A DNA stretch of 64,000 bases from Lysobacterales bacterium (GCA_026982315.1 JALSHI010000050.1:62001-126000); one strand, 5' to 3'; numbered from the stretch's first letter, positions 45,972 to 54,769 are shown. Notes: generated by a model not told the origin, from the letters alone. Translations and numbers: made by a program.

Positions 45972-48061
45972 ACCGCATCCAGGGCCACAATGGCCTGTGT
46001 GATTTTTTCCACTGTGGGCAAAGCCGCCTCCATCAAGCCCGGTTCATGCGGATTGGCGATATCCGGCATGGTCAAGCGTTCAATGGGCGCGTCCAGATCA
46101 AAAAAGGCTTCCTTGGCCAGTACAGCGGCGATCTCCGCCCCAAAGCCAGCCGATAAATTATCCTCATGCACAATCAGGCACCGGTTGGTTTTGGCTACAG
46201 AGTCCAGCACCATGGCTTTGTCCCAGGGCCGCAGGGTGCGCAAATCAATCAGGTCCACGGCTATACCGGACTCCTCGACCGCTTGCTGGCTGCGCCCCAC
46301 CAGTCCGCCCCAGGTTACCAGTGTCAGGCGATCGCCTTCCATCAGCTTGCGACCCTTGCCAAAAGGAATCACGTACTGGTCGCCCGGATAGGGACGGCGC
46401 GCCCAGGCATCATCCAGCATCCGCCGGTGTTCAAAGAAAATGGTCGGGTTATTGTCCCGCAAGGCAAATCGCAACAAACCAGCGGCGTCCTCGGCATTGG
46501 AAGGCATGGCCACCTGCCAGCCAATGGCATGCACCCATTTGACTTCAGCGCATTGACTATGCCATGGGTCGCCGCAGTGGAAATAGCCGCCAGCCATGCG
46601 CACCACCATGGGGGCCGCAAAACGGTTTTTTGTCCGCCAGCGCATGGTGCCAATATCATTTAACTGCTCTTCAGCCGGATCGGCATATTTGCGAAACTGG
46701 ATTTCCGGCACCGGCAGCAAGCCGGCCAGCGCCATGCCCACGGAACGCCCGATAATGCCTTCTTCCGAAAGGCTGGTGTCAAAAACCCGGTGTTCGCCAT
46801 GTTTATCCTGCAAACCAAGTGTGACCGCATGCACCCCGCCTTTGGCGCCCACGTCTTCACCAAACACCAGCATTCTCGGATTATGCTGCAACTCAAAGTC
46901 TAGCACCCGGCGAATGGCTGTGACCATATTGACACGCCCAGGTTCGACAACAATTTCTTCAGAGGCTGGCGGGAATTTCACACCTTGCCCATGAATTCCC
47001 CCTTGCTGTTGCAATATTGGCGTCCCATCGTGTTCCTTTTCCGAAAATACGAAACGGGTCACATCGCCGGTATCCGGTGCAGGCTGGGCGTCCACCTCAC
47101 TAAAGGCGGCCTGCACTGCCTGCTTGGCCTTTTCAGCCAGGCTCTGCCACGCGCTTTTGTCCATAATGCCATTGGCCTGAAGATATTTTTGCAGTTTCCC
47201 CAAGGGATCATGCATTTTTTCAAAAGCGATACGCTCGGGCGTTTTATAAGCCTGGGTATCCTGGGCCGAATGGCCATTGAGGCGTGGAACGGTTAACCGC
47301 AACAAGGCCGGCTTGCGCTGATGACGCACAAAACTCGTGGCCGTTTCAATCAAGCTTGCCGCTTCATCCGGTTTGGTGCCATCGCCGGAAAACAACTCCA
47401 GATTGGAAAATCCCTGCAAGTTTTTAACGATATTACCGCCGGGGGTCTGAAAAGAGGAAGGCACAGAAATGCCATAGCCGTTGTCCTCGATATAAAACAG
47501 CATGGGCAAATCGTTGGTGGTGGCGATGGTCAACGCCGACCAAAAGCCATTGGCAGCCACTGAACCATCCCCGCCCAGGACCACGCCAATGGCTTTTTCC
47601 CATTCGGAGTTCTCAAGGCATTTCGCCTGGTACTCTACGGCTTGCGCCCAACCCGCCACTGGCGTGTACTGGGCGCCTACGCCACCGGACATGGGTAATA
47701 CCGTGGGGTGATTTTCTCCACCGGGCCAGTTGAATACCACACCAATATCCCGGCCGTCGGAAAAGCCGCCGGCCTTCATCATGGTCGCCTGCAGGGCCTG
47801 TTTGACCGGCAACCCCAACGACAACAGCAAGGGGCGCGAACGATAGTAGCCACTGACTCCGTCTTTAGGGTCAGTCAGGTATTGGCCCAGCAGGATTTGC
47901 GCCAGATCATGGCCACGGGCGGAAAACTGGTACAAGACTTTTTTGCGCTTGACAAGGTCGTATTCTTCCAAATCATCCAGCGCCCGGGATAACAGCAGGG
48001 TGTAGGCCACCCGATGCCAGTCCGGGGCCTGCTGCCTGTCTTCTTTTTGTGCTATTTGCAT
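45968..48061 (-). CDS. Fused alpha-beta E1 component of branched-chain 2-oxoacid dehydrogenase
   Basis: The 697-residue protein joins an E1-alpha half (about 1-340) and an E1-beta half (about 370-697). The thiamine diphosphate motif runs from GDG at 164-166 to Asn at 194 (GGDGSVAANGFW ... IEDN). The beta half starts near VNMVTAIRRVLDFEL and carries FGEDVGAKGGVHAVTLGL and DLIDLRTLRPWD. Many bacteria encode the halves as two genes; the fusion occurs in several gammaproteobacteria. It decarboxylates branched 2-oxoacids from Val, Leu and Ile. It is transcribed divergently from the Lrp-type regulator. Confidence 0.92.
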   Translation of the reverse strand: MQIAQKEDRQQAPDWHRVAYTLLLSRALDDLEEYDLVKRKKVLYQFSARGHDLAQILLGQYLTDPKDGVSGYYRSRPLLLSLGLPVKQALQATMMKAGGFSDGRDIGVVFNWPGGENHPTVLPMSGGVGAQYTPVAGWAQAVEYQAKCLENSEWEKAIGVVLGGDGSVAANGFWSALTIATTNDLPMLFYIEDNGYGISVPSSFQTPGGNIVKNLQGFSNLELFSGDGTKPDEAASLIETATSFVRHQRKPALLRLTVPRLNGHSAQDTQAYKTPERIAFEKMHDPLGKLQKYLQANGIMDKSAWQSLAEKAKQAVQAAFSEVDAQPAPDTGDVTRFVFSEKEHDGTPILQQQGGIHGQGVKFPPASEEIVVEPGRVNMVTAIRRVLDFELQHNPRMLVFGEDVGAKGGVHAVTLGLQDKHGEHRVFDTSLSEEGIIGRSVGMALAGLLPVPEIQFRKYADPAEEQLNDIGTMRWRTKNRFAAPMVVRMAGGYFHCGDPWHSQCAEVKWVHAIGWQVAMPSNAEDAAGLLRFALRDNNPTIFFEHRRMLDDAWARRPYPGDQYVIPFGKGRKLMEGDRLTLVTWGGLVGRSQQAVEESGIAVDLIDLRTLRPWDKAMVLDSVAKTNRCLIVHEDNLSAGFGAEIAAVLAKEAFFDLDAPIERLTMPDIANPHEPGLMEAALPTVEKITQAIVALDAV

Positions 48062-48142
48062 GCCGAATACCCTTTGTGGATGGATGCCACAAGTATGCCC
48101 TAAAGTAACTGAAAAGGGTTTTCCATTTATTGCTCAAGGAAT

Positions 48143-48169
48143 AAACAGAAAGAAAGGATATTTCTGTTT
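48143..48169. promoter_or_regulatory. Inverted repeat operator between the 2-oxoacid dehydrogenase operon and the Lrp-type gene
   Basis: Two perfect 9-base arms, AAACAGAAA and TTTCTGTTT, flank a 9-base spacer in the 136-base divergent region. Spacing and AT-rich arms fit an Lrp/AsnC-family site. It is the obvious candidate for control of both genes. Confidence 0.6.
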
Positions 48170-48181
48170 CCTGCGTATTTG

Positions 48182-48196
48182 AGGCATAATATGCCT
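48182..48196. promoter_or_regulatory. Perfect 15-base palindrome at the start of the Lrp-type gene
   Basis: AGGCATA-A-TATGCCT ends one base before the ATG at 48198. It covers the only SD-like bases (GAGG) and includes a CATAAT -10-like hexamer. It may be an autoregulatory site or an RBS-sequestering structure. Confidence 0.45.
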
Positions 48197-48197
48197 T

Positions 48198-48668
48198 ATG
48201 GACGCGTTTGACCGGAAAATACTGACACATCTTCAGGATAATGCCCGTCTCACCAACAAAGAGTTGGCCGAAGCCGTGCAGCTGTCGCCGTCACCCTGCT
48301 GGCGGCGGGTACAGGCTTTGGAAAAAGCCGGCATTATCCAGAGTTACCGCACCGTCCTCAATCAGGAAAAACTGGGGCTGACCATCACCGCCTTTGCCCA
48401 TATCACCCTGGACAATCACCACAGCGACACCGTAGCCGCCTTTGACCGCGCCATTTTGCACTGGCCTGAAGTGCTGGAGTGCCATGCCACCAGCGGCGAT
48501 TACGATTATTTACTGAAAATTGTCACTCGTGACATGCCCGCCTATAACCGTTTTGTGTCCGACAAGCTGCTGAAACTGCCTGCCATTCGCGCCATTAATT
48601 CCAGTTTTTCGCTGAACTGCAAGAAAAACACCACCCATCTGCCGGTGAATTGTGAAGATATGGCATGA
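48198..48668 (+). CDS. Lrp/AsnC family transcriptional regulator
   Basis: The 156-residue protein has an N-terminal winged helix-turn-helix (DAFDRKILTHLQDNARLTNKELAEAVQLSPSPCWRRVQALEKAGII) and a C-terminal RAM ligand-binding domain (VLECHATSGDYDYLLKIVTRDM). The position divergent from a branched-chain 2-oxoacid dehydrogenase operon resembles BkdR of Pseudomonas, which activates bkd genes in response to branched-chain amino acids. No good SD lies before the ATG. The probable effector is a branched-chain amino acid; this is inference. Confidence 0.93.
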   Translation: MDAFDRKILTHLQDNARLTNKELAEAVQLSPSPCWRRVQALEKAGIIQSYRTVLNQEKLGLTITAFAHITLDNHHSDTVAAFDRAILHWPEVLECHATSGDYDYLLKIVTRDMPAYNRFVSDKLLKLPAIRAINSSFSLNCKKNTTHLPVNCEDMA

Positions 48669-48751
48669 ATGCGGGTGCCATCATGAAATGACCAGACCAA
48701 ATAACTGCCGGATTGATTGACTTCCCGCCACTGAGAAAATGCGCCAGTCAC

Positions 48752-49678
48752 TCAGTCTGCATGTCGACTCGTGGCAAACTCCCGCTGACGCACGGCTTCA
48801 AACAGGCAAACACCCGTGGCCACCGCCACATTCAGGCTCTGCACACGGCCGCGCATGGGAATATGCACCAGAAAGTCGCAATGTTGCCGCACCAGCGGGC
48901 GCAGTCCCTTGCCTTCATTGCCCATGACCAGGGCCACCGCACCGGTCAAATCGGCCTGATAAATCACTTGTGAATCATCACCACAGTCAGATCCGGCCAC
49001 CCAGATTCCGGCGTTTTTGAGAATCTCCAGGGACCGAACTAGATTGGTGACCTGATAAATATTGAGTGAGTCGGCAGCACCGGCTGCGGTTTTCCGGGTT
49101 ACGGCGGTCACCTGCGCGGACTTGTGACGGGGCAAAATGACGGCCTTAACCCCGGCCGCATCCGCGCTCCGCAAGCACGCGCCCAGATTACGCGGGTCTT
49201 CAATGGAATCCAGCACCAACACCAATGGTCGATCCCAGGCCTGTACATCCTGGGCCAGATCGCTTTCGTCGGGAAAACGCCGGGGCTTGACCGCCGCCAG
49301 CACACCCTGGTGTTTGCCCTGACATTTTTTGTCCAGGCTGGCAGCCGGTTTGAACTCGCAAGTCAGGCCCAGGGCGTCTGCCCGGGCTGCCAGCTCCTGC
49401 ACGCGCGGGTTGCCACTGTCAGCGGCCAGCCACACGGTTTCCACGGTTTCAGGCCGGTTGTCCAGCACACTCTGAACCGCATGCAAACCAAACACCCACT
49501 CCCGCGGGTCGGCCTGTTTCTGCAAACTGTCAGACGATACGGCTGCATTCGGGGCTTGATGGCTCTTACGAGCGCGAGTGCGCGCTGCAGTACCACGTCC
49601 CGCTGGCCGACGACGGCTGTGAGCCTGAGAGCCGGCTTTTGCGTCTCCGGTCGCGCCGGTTTTTTTTCTGCGAGCCAT
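48752..49678 (-). CDS. rlmB: 23S rRNA 2'-O-methyltransferase RlmB
   Basis: The 308-residue SPOUT methyltransferase has a basic N-terminal tail of about 55 residues not present in E. coli RlmB, then a substrate-binding domain (WVFGLHAVQSVLDNRPETVETVWLA), then the knotted domain with LDSIEDPRNLGACLRSADAAGV, VMGNEGKGLRPLVRQHCDFLVHIPMRGRVQSLNVAVA. It methylates G2251 in 23S rRNA (E. coli numbering). The start overlaps the rnr stop (TAATG), the usual rnr-rlmB pair. Confidence 0.95.
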   Translation of the reverse strand: MARRKKTGATGDAKAGSQAHSRRRPAGRGTAARTRARKSHQAPNAAVSSDSLQKQADPREWVFGLHAVQSVLDNRPETVETVWLAADSGNPRVQELAARADALGLTCEFKPAASLDKKCQGKHQGVLAAVKPRRFPDESDLAQDVQAWDRPLVLVLDSIEDPRNLGACLRSADAAGVKAVILPRHKSAQVTAVTRKTAAGAADSLNIYQVTNLVRSLEILKNAGIWVAGSDCGDDSQVIYQADLTGAVALVMGNEGKGLRPLVRQHCDFLVHIPMRGRVQSLNVAVATGVCLFEAVRQREFATSRHAD

Positions 49679-51942
49679 TAACTGCTCAGTTTTTCCACAA
49701 ACTCGAAGTCAATCTTGCGCGCATCCACATCCACCCTGGCCACACGCACCTTCAGGCGATCGGCCATCTGGAATTGCAAGCCGGTGCGCTCACCCACAAG
49801 TTTGTGTTGAATGGGGTCATGCTTGTAGTAATCATTGGGCAGGGAAGTCACATGCACCAGCCCATCCACCAGGGTTTTGTCCAGAGAGACGAACAGACCA
49901 AAATGCGTCACGCCAGTAACCCGGCCGCAAAATTCCTCGCCCACATATTTTTCCATATACATGCACTTGAGCCGGCTTTCCACATCCCGCGAGGCTTTTT
50001 CCGCACGCCGTTCGGTCATGGAGCAGTGCTCACACATCTCTTCCATTTTTTCCGGCGTGTAAATATAGGGCTTGTTTTGATGGCGAATAATATGCGCCAG
50101 GGCGCGATGCACCAGCAAATCCGGATAACGCCGAATGGGTGAGGTAAAGTGCGTATAGTCATCCAGCGCCAGGCCAAAATGACCACGGTTTTCCGGCTCA
50201 TAAGCCGCCAAAGACTGGGAGCGCAAAATCACCGTTTCAATCAGTGGTTTGTCAGGGCGATCCTGAACCGACTCCAGCAAGTCCTCAAAATCCTTGGGCG
50301 TAGGGGGCGTATGAAAATTGGGTTTGAAACCAATGCCCTGGAGAAAACTGACCAAATCACTCAATTTGGTTTCCGGTGGCGGCTCGTGCACCCGATAAGG
50401 CGATGGCACCTTGCTTTTTTCAATAAAGGCCGCCGCGCTGCGGTTGGCGGCAATCATAAAGTTTTCAATCAGTTTGTGGGCATCATTGCGCTCATAGGGA
50501 ACAATTTCGGTGACCTCACCCTTGTCATCAATAATGAAATAGATATCAGTGGATGAAAACTCCAGTGCGCCCCGACGCCGTTTTTCTTCCTCCATGGCCC
50601 GATAGACTTTTTCCATGACCTGCACCGATTTCACCACGGCATCAGACCATTCAGCCGGGCGTTTGCCTTCACTGAGAAATTCCCAACACGCGTCATAAGT
50701 CATGCGCGCGTGGGAGTGCATCACGCCCTGATAAAACTTGGTGGCCCTGATGGCGCCTTCGGCATCCACTTCCATTTCGCACACCATGCAGCGGCGATCC
50801 ACACCCGGGTTCAATGAACAAATGCCATTGGACAGTTCCAAAGGCAGCATGGGAATAACCTTGTTGGGAAAATATACCGAAGTACCCCGATTATAGGCTT
50901 CCTCATCCAATGCACTGCCGGGTTTCACATAATGGGAGACATCGGCAATGGCCACCAGCAGCCGCCAATTGCCGTTAGGCAGCTCCTCGGCATAAACCGC
51001 ATCGTCAAAATCACGCGCATCGGCACCGTCGATGGTCACCAATGGCAACTGACGAATATCCACCACACCTTTGCTGAAATCCTTTTCCGTCACGGCCTGG
51101 GGAACTTTTGCGGCCTCAACCAGCACGGATTCCGGCCATTCAGTGGGCAGGTTTTCCGTGGTCTGAGCCAGTTCCATGGCGGTTTCGTGGTTCATTTTCT
51201 TGCCCAGAACCGCCACCACATCTCCAATGGCCATGCGGTGTCCGTCGGGGTACGTCTTGATCAGAACAGTCACAAAATCGCCCGGCTTGGCCTGGCCCGT
51301 GCCTTCCGGCCGGATCAGAATGTCCTGCAAACGCACATTGTCGGGCGTCACATAACTGATGCCATCTTCGGTTTTGAAACGCCCGGCCACAGTGGTGTGA
51401 GCCCGCTCTATCACCTCCGCCACATGGGCTTCCAGCCGACCGCGGCGCTGACCGGGCTGGACTGAGGCCAGCACAATATCGCCGTCCATGACCTTTTTCA
51501 TGCTGCGCGGCAATATAAAGGCGTCATCTTCGATTTCCGGTGAAACCAGAAAGCCATAACCATCGGCATGCGCCTCGACACGACCACGAATCAAATCCAC
51601 CTGTTTGCGCACCCCGTAACCGCGCTTGCGGTTTATGACCAGTTGACCAGCATTGACCATGGCCCGCAAACGCCGGCGCAAGGCTTCCATTTCCTCGTCG
51701 GTGCGGATGCCGATTTTCTCCGCGATCTCCTTCAGGTTCAGCCACTTTTTGTGCTGGGCGAGAAAATCCAGCAAGGCGCGTCGGCTGGGCACGGGATTGT
51801 CATACTTGGCCGCCTCCGTGACAAAGTCCGGGTCCGGAATGTTGTAAGGGTTCTTGATATTGGGGCGTTGTTTGTCAGAAGATGATCGAGGCTGCTTTTT
51901 TTCAGCAAATGATCCCTGGTGTTTTTTGTCCTTTTTACTCAT
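49678..51942 (-). CDS. rnr: Ribonuclease R
   Basis: The 754-residue exoribonuclease has an N-terminal winged helix (RRALLDFLAQHKKWLNLKEIAEKI), cold-shock domains (about 80-220), the RNB catalytic domain with TIDGADARDFDDAVYAEEL (metal-binding Asp cluster near 310), and an S1 domain at the C-terminus. The long Lys-rich tail of E. coli RNase R is absent; the protein ends soon after the S1 domain. A Lys/Ser-rich N-terminal tail of about 30 residues is present. It degrades structured RNA and takes part in RNA quality control. Confidence 0.95.
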   Translation of the reverse strand: MSKKDKKHQGSFAEKKQPRSSSDKQRPNIKNPYNIPDPDFVTEAAKYDNPVPSRRALLDFLAQHKKWLNLKEIAEKIGIRTDEEMEALRRRLRAMVNAGQLVINRKRGYGVRKQVDLIRGRVEAHADGYGFLVSPEIEDDAFILPRSMKKVMDGDIVLASVQPGQRRGRLEAHVAEVIERAHTTVAGRFKTEDGISYVTPDNVRLQDILIRPEGTGQAKPGDFVTVLIKTYPDGHRMAIGDVVAVLGKKMNHETAMELAQTTENLPTEWPESVLVEAAKVPQAVTEKDFSKGVVDIRQLPLVTIDGADARDFDDAVYAEELPNGNWRLLVAIADVSHYVKPGSALDEEAYNRGTSVYFPNKVIPMLPLELSNGICSLNPGVDRRCMVCEMEVDAEGAIRATKFYQGVMHSHARMTYDACWEFLSEGKRPAEWSDAVVKSVQVMEKVYRAMEEEKRRRGALEFSSTDIYFIIDDKGEVTEIVPYERNDAHKLIENFMIAANRSAAAFIEKSKVPSPYRVHEPPPETKLSDLVSFLQGIGFKPNFHTPPTPKDFEDLLESVQDRPDKPLIETVILRSQSLAAYEPENRGHFGLALDDYTHFTSPIRRYPDLLVHRALAHIIRHQNKPYIYTPEKMEEMCEHCSMTERRAEKASRDVESRLKCMYMEKYVGEEFCGRVTGVTHFGLFVSLDKTLVDGLVHVTSLPNDYYKHDPIQHKLVGERTGLQFQMADRLKVRVARVDVDARKIDFEFVEKLSS

Positions 51943-52073
51943 TAATTATGCCTTTTTTGGGTTGATTTCATTTTAGCATGCTTGACAGGGCCAATGCGCA
52001 TCCCCCATGACCTGTACATCCTGTGCGCCTAATATGGGGCCGCGCGTTGTTGACACAACCAGACTGAGCAAAA

Positions 52074-52111
52074 ACAATAAAAAACCGCCTGCTTAATGTG
52101 CAGGCGGTTTT
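52074..52111 (-). terminator. Terminator after ompW
   Basis: Perfect 12-bp stem (52081-52092 with 52100-52111) and a 7-base loop. Read on the minus strand a run of six Ts follows. It lies 35 bases after the ompW stop. Confidence 0.9.
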
Positions 52112-52146
52112 CAGTGAACACATGAGTCCAAACCGGCATTAACTGC

Positions 52147-52839
52147 CTAGAATGTTTTACCAAACCCCACGCCAATCACCATCGGGTTAATATCCACATC
52201 CACCGATACCCGGCCCAAGGCTGAGTCAAAACTGGCTTCAGAGTCAATTTGAATATATTTGACATCCACATTAAATGACCAATTGTTGTGCATGGCAAAA
52301 TCCACACCCACCTGTCCGGCCAGGCCAACAGAGTTATCCAGATCCAAACGACTGGCACCCAAGGCGGCTTGAGCCACCGGGGTCAGGTCCTTGTTGAAAA
52401 ACAGCGTATAGTTCAGGCCGAGACCCGCATAAGGGCGGATTGTTCCTGTGGGGTTGAAGTGATATTGCAGGAAAACCGTCGGCGGTAACACATTCACTTT
52501 CGCCACCTGGGTGCCGTCCGGCACATTCAGCTCGGCAGGCAGGCCAGAAACAAAGACTTCATGCCGGGAACTCGGATCAGCCAGCAATTCAACCGCCACG
52601 TTGTCGGTCAGCATATAGGCCAAAGACAAATCCAACGAATTTGAACTATCCACACCCACACGGGTACCGGCCACCAGCGAGCCGTCGATGCGCAAGGGGC
52701 TGCTGTCATCATTGGGGTTGATGTTGATGCCGCGCACGTGAAAAAGCCAGTCGCCTTTTTCCACCGCAGCCGCTTGCCCCGCCATACCCAGGGACACACC
52801 GGCCATCAATGCCGCGCAAAGTTTTTTGTTTATTCTCAT
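52147..52839 (-). CDS. ompW: OmpW family outer membrane protein
   Basis: The 230-residue protein has a signal peptide (cleavage after QAAA) and the OmpW pattern: WLFHVRGININPNDDSS, LSLAYMLTDNVAVELLADPSS, PPTVFLQYHFNPTGTIRPYAGLGLNYTLFFN, and a C-terminal strand ending in Phe (MVIGVGFGKTF), which suits Bam recognition. It forms an eight-stranded barrel with a hydrophobic channel. An SD element (GGAGAAG) precedes the ATG. The upstream promoter carries an FNR-like site, consistent with oxygen control. Confidence 0.93.
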   Translation of the reverse strand: MRINKKLCAALMAGVSLGMAGQAAAVEKGDWLFHVRGININPNDDSSPLRIDGSLVAGTRVGVDSSNSLDLSLAYMLTDNVAVELLADPSSRHEVFVSGLPAELNVPDGTQVAKVNVLPPTVFLQYHFNPTGTIRPYAGLGLNYTLFFNKDLTPVAQAALGASRLDLDNSVGLAGQVGVDFAMHNNWSFNVDVKYIQIDSEASFDSALGRVSVDVDINPMVIGVGFGKTF

Positions 52840-52897
52840 AAGGTCTTCTCCTTGATACTAAAACTCAGTGAGCGCTTCGCTGTGAAGCTCTGTGTAT

Positions 52898-52939
52898 ATT
52901 ATAAATAGCTCATATAAGGCCTCACTTGACTTGCATCAA
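52898..52939 (-). promoter_or_regulatory. ompW promoter with FNR/Anr-like box
   Basis: A perfect TATAAT (52903-52898, minus strand) gives a predicted start near 52891. TTGAC-TTGC-ATCAA (52926-52939), one mismatch from the FNR consensus, is centred about 41.5 bases upstream, the class II activator position. No good -35 is present, as expected for an activated promoter. Confidence 0.6.
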
Positions 52940-53049
52940 ACCCGCACCATTTAAGCCACCTGACCACCGTTTCGTTCCTTGTCTTTAAAGCCACATCACT
53001 TCACAGCCCCGCAGCACCCTAAAAAATGCCCTGTTGGCAATTTTTGCCG

Positions 53050-53078
53050 TTGTTTTTGTCTCATGCTTTGGGTAGAAT
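53050..53078 (+). promoter_or_regulatory. Promoter of tRNA-Leu
   Basis: TTGTTT (53050-53055) and TAGAAT (53073-53078) are spaced by 17 bases, with a GC-rich discriminator (ACGCGTCC) before the tRNA, as in stringently controlled stable RNA promoters. Confidence 0.7.
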
Positions 53079-53092
53079 ACGCGTCCTGCACT

Positions 53093-53179
53093 GCCGAGGT
53101 GGCGGAATTGGTAGACGCGCTAGCTTCAGGTGCTAGTGGGGGAAACCCCGTGGAGGTTCAAGTCCTCTCCTCGGCACCA
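53093..53179 (+). tRNA. tRNA-Leu (anticodon CAG)
   Basis: 87 bases with encoded CCA. The acceptor stem pairs GCCGAGG with CCTCGGC. The anticodon arm is CTAGC-TTCAGGT-GCTAG with anticodon CAG. A long variable arm (class II tRNA) and a GGTTCAAGTCC T-arm are present. Confidence 0.97.
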
Positions 53180-53257
53180 TGGTTTTCACAAATCTTTTTG
53201 TGACGAACCGTGGGATCACACCAGCCACTTCTCACGCAGCGGCTCATCACCCCATAA

Positions 53258-53279
53258 CACGGCTGGTGCCGTGCTTTTT
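53258..53279 (+). terminator. Terminator after tRNA-Leu
   Basis: A perfect 6-bp stem (CACGGC / GCCGTG) with a 4-base loop, followed by CTTTTTC, lies about 80 bases after the tRNA. Confidence 0.75.
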
Positions 53280-53389
53280 CGCGAAATTCCTTTCTTTAGT
53301 AAACACTAATTTAACAGCGCATCTGATAAAGTGGATGCAATTGTCGAGATAACCCCCCTGATATTTTGCAAATAGCCTGCTATCCCATG

Positions 53390-53788
53390 AGACATAACAC
53401 CTTCACAACTTACCCGACCCTGACTGGATTTTGTGTGAGCTTACTGCTTGCCGCCACCGGAACCGCCATGGCCGGGATCACTTTGCGTCTGGATGGCGTT
53501 GATTATGCCCAGATGGGCAGTGCCCATTTCACCCCTGCCGACCATACCGTGCATGTCACCAGCCAAGCAGGCCAGCAACCCCTGCTGTGTACACCCGCAG
53601 GCACCCCTCAGGGCAATGCGGAAACCATTCTCGTCTTGCGTCTGGACTCTATGAACTATCCCTTGTCCGCCAATGCGGAAATCACCTACGTGGCTGGCAA
53701 TACCCTCATTACCGCCACCAGTGTGGACGGTGTTCTGGTCTGCAACCCGAACCCCAACGACCCTATTTACCAGTCCAGCTTCGAGTAG
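53390..53788 (+). CDS. Small secreted protein with C-terminal IYQSSFE tail
   Basis: The ATG at 53390 gives 132 residues with a signal peptide ending near GTAMA. No SD is evident and an ATG 24 bases upstream is an alternative. The mature part is about 100 residues, beta-rich by pattern, with two Cys. The last residues are DPIYQSSFE. The same kind of ending (NIIYRSSFE) closes the DUF5666 protein at the right edge of the window. I do not recognise the main domain. It lies between the tRNA-Leu terminator and pgeF. Confidence 0.65.
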   Translation, partial: RHNTFTTYPTLTGFCVSLLLAATGTAMAGITLRLDGVDYAQMGSAHFTPADHTVHVTSQAGQQPLLCTPAGTPQGNAETILVLRLDSMNYPLSANAEITYVAGNTLITATSVDGVLVCNPNPNDPIYQSSFE

Positions 53789-53848
53789 TTTTCGCAGCCC
53801 TTGGCAGGCGCTTGTGCTAGGCTATTTCCTTTTGGCTGAACACAGACC

Positions 53849-54607
53849 ATGCGTACCTTTTTCAACCCCGAATGGAAGCACCCGAATAATGTTTTATCCA
53901 TTCAAAGCCTGAGAACAGGCGGATTCAGCACAGCGCCTTTTGAGTCTCTCAATCTCGGGGTATTCAGCTCCGATCCTGCGGTCCACAAGAATCTGCAACA
54001 TTTAACCACGCATGCTCACCTGCCCCATGAGCCCCGCTTTCTGCGTCAAACCCACAGCGCCAAGGTGGTGGAACTGGATGAAAGCCATCGATCCGCCAAG
54101 CAGGGATTCGTTCAGGCCGATGCCTGCATCACTCGCATTCCGGGGGTAATCTGTGGCGTGCTCAGCGCCGATTGTTTGCCCATTTTGCTGTGTGATGCCC
54201 CAGGCACCGTGGTGGCTGCGGTGCACGCGGGCTGGCGGGGGCTGTATTCCGGCATCATCGCCAAAACCATTCAGGCCATGGCCGTACCGCCCTGCAACCT
54301 GAGCGCCTGGATCGGTCCGGGCATCAGCTACAGCCACTATGCCGTTGATGTGGCGTTTCGGCAGCGCTTTATCGAGAAAGATCCCCACCTGGCAAAGCAC
54401 TTTTATTATTCCAATGATAGTGGCCAATGGCATGCAGACCTGAAAGGCATTGCCCGCCACCAATTGCAGCGGTGCCAAGTCAAATCCATTGCTCAAACAC
54501 CGCTGTGCACCTTCCAGAACCCGTCTCTTTTTTACTCCCATCGACGCGATACCCGCCGTCAGGGAGACACAGGGCGTCAGGCCAGTTTAATTTGGCTCCA
54601 ACGGTAA
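53849..54607 (+). CDS. pgeF: Purine nucleoside phosphorylase YfiH/PgeF (laccase domain)
   Basis: The 252-residue protein has the Cu-oxidase_4 signatures: SLRTGGFSTAPFESLNLG, LRQTHSAKVVEL, QADACITRIPGVICGVLSADCLPILL, VVAAVHAGWRGLYSGII and WIGPGIS. YfiH proteins were first called multicopper oxidoreductases and are now linked to purine nucleoside phosphorolysis and to peptidoglycan precursor quality control (PgeF). It lies just before clpB, as in E. coli, where yfiH precedes clpB. The clpB gene has its own heat-shock promoter. Confidence 0.92.
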   Translation: MRTFFNPEWKHPNNVLSIQSLRTGGFSTAPFESLNLGVFSSDPAVHKNLQHLTTHAHLPHEPRFLRQTHSAKVVELDESHRSAKQGFVQADACITRIPGVICGVLSADCLPILLCDAPGTVVAAVHAGWRGLYSGIIAKTIQAMAVPPCNLSAWIGPGISYSHYAVDVAFRQRFIEKDPHLAKHFYYSNDSGQWHADLKGIARHQLQRCQVKSIAQTPLCTFQNPSLFYSHRRDTRRQGDTGRQASLIWLQR

Positions 54608-54689
54608 ACCTGGATTCGTAGAAACAGGGGATTTCGGCCCTCATCCTCCAATCCGCCGCGTAAAAAAATCATGAAACTGCCTACCCGGA

Positions 54690-54718
54690 GTTGAATTTAC
54701 CCGTGCCGCCCCCATTTA
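54690..54718 (+). promoter_or_regulatory. Heat-shock (sigma-32) promoter of clpB
   Basis: GTTGAAT (54690-54696) and CCCCATTTA (54710-54718) match the sigma-32 -35 and -10 elements with a 13-base spacer. The predicted start is about 45 bases before the clpB ATG. Confidence 0.8.
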
Positions 54719-54769
54719 GGCGACAGGTAAAAATAACGTACACGACTCCATATCATTCAGGGGAGAGAC

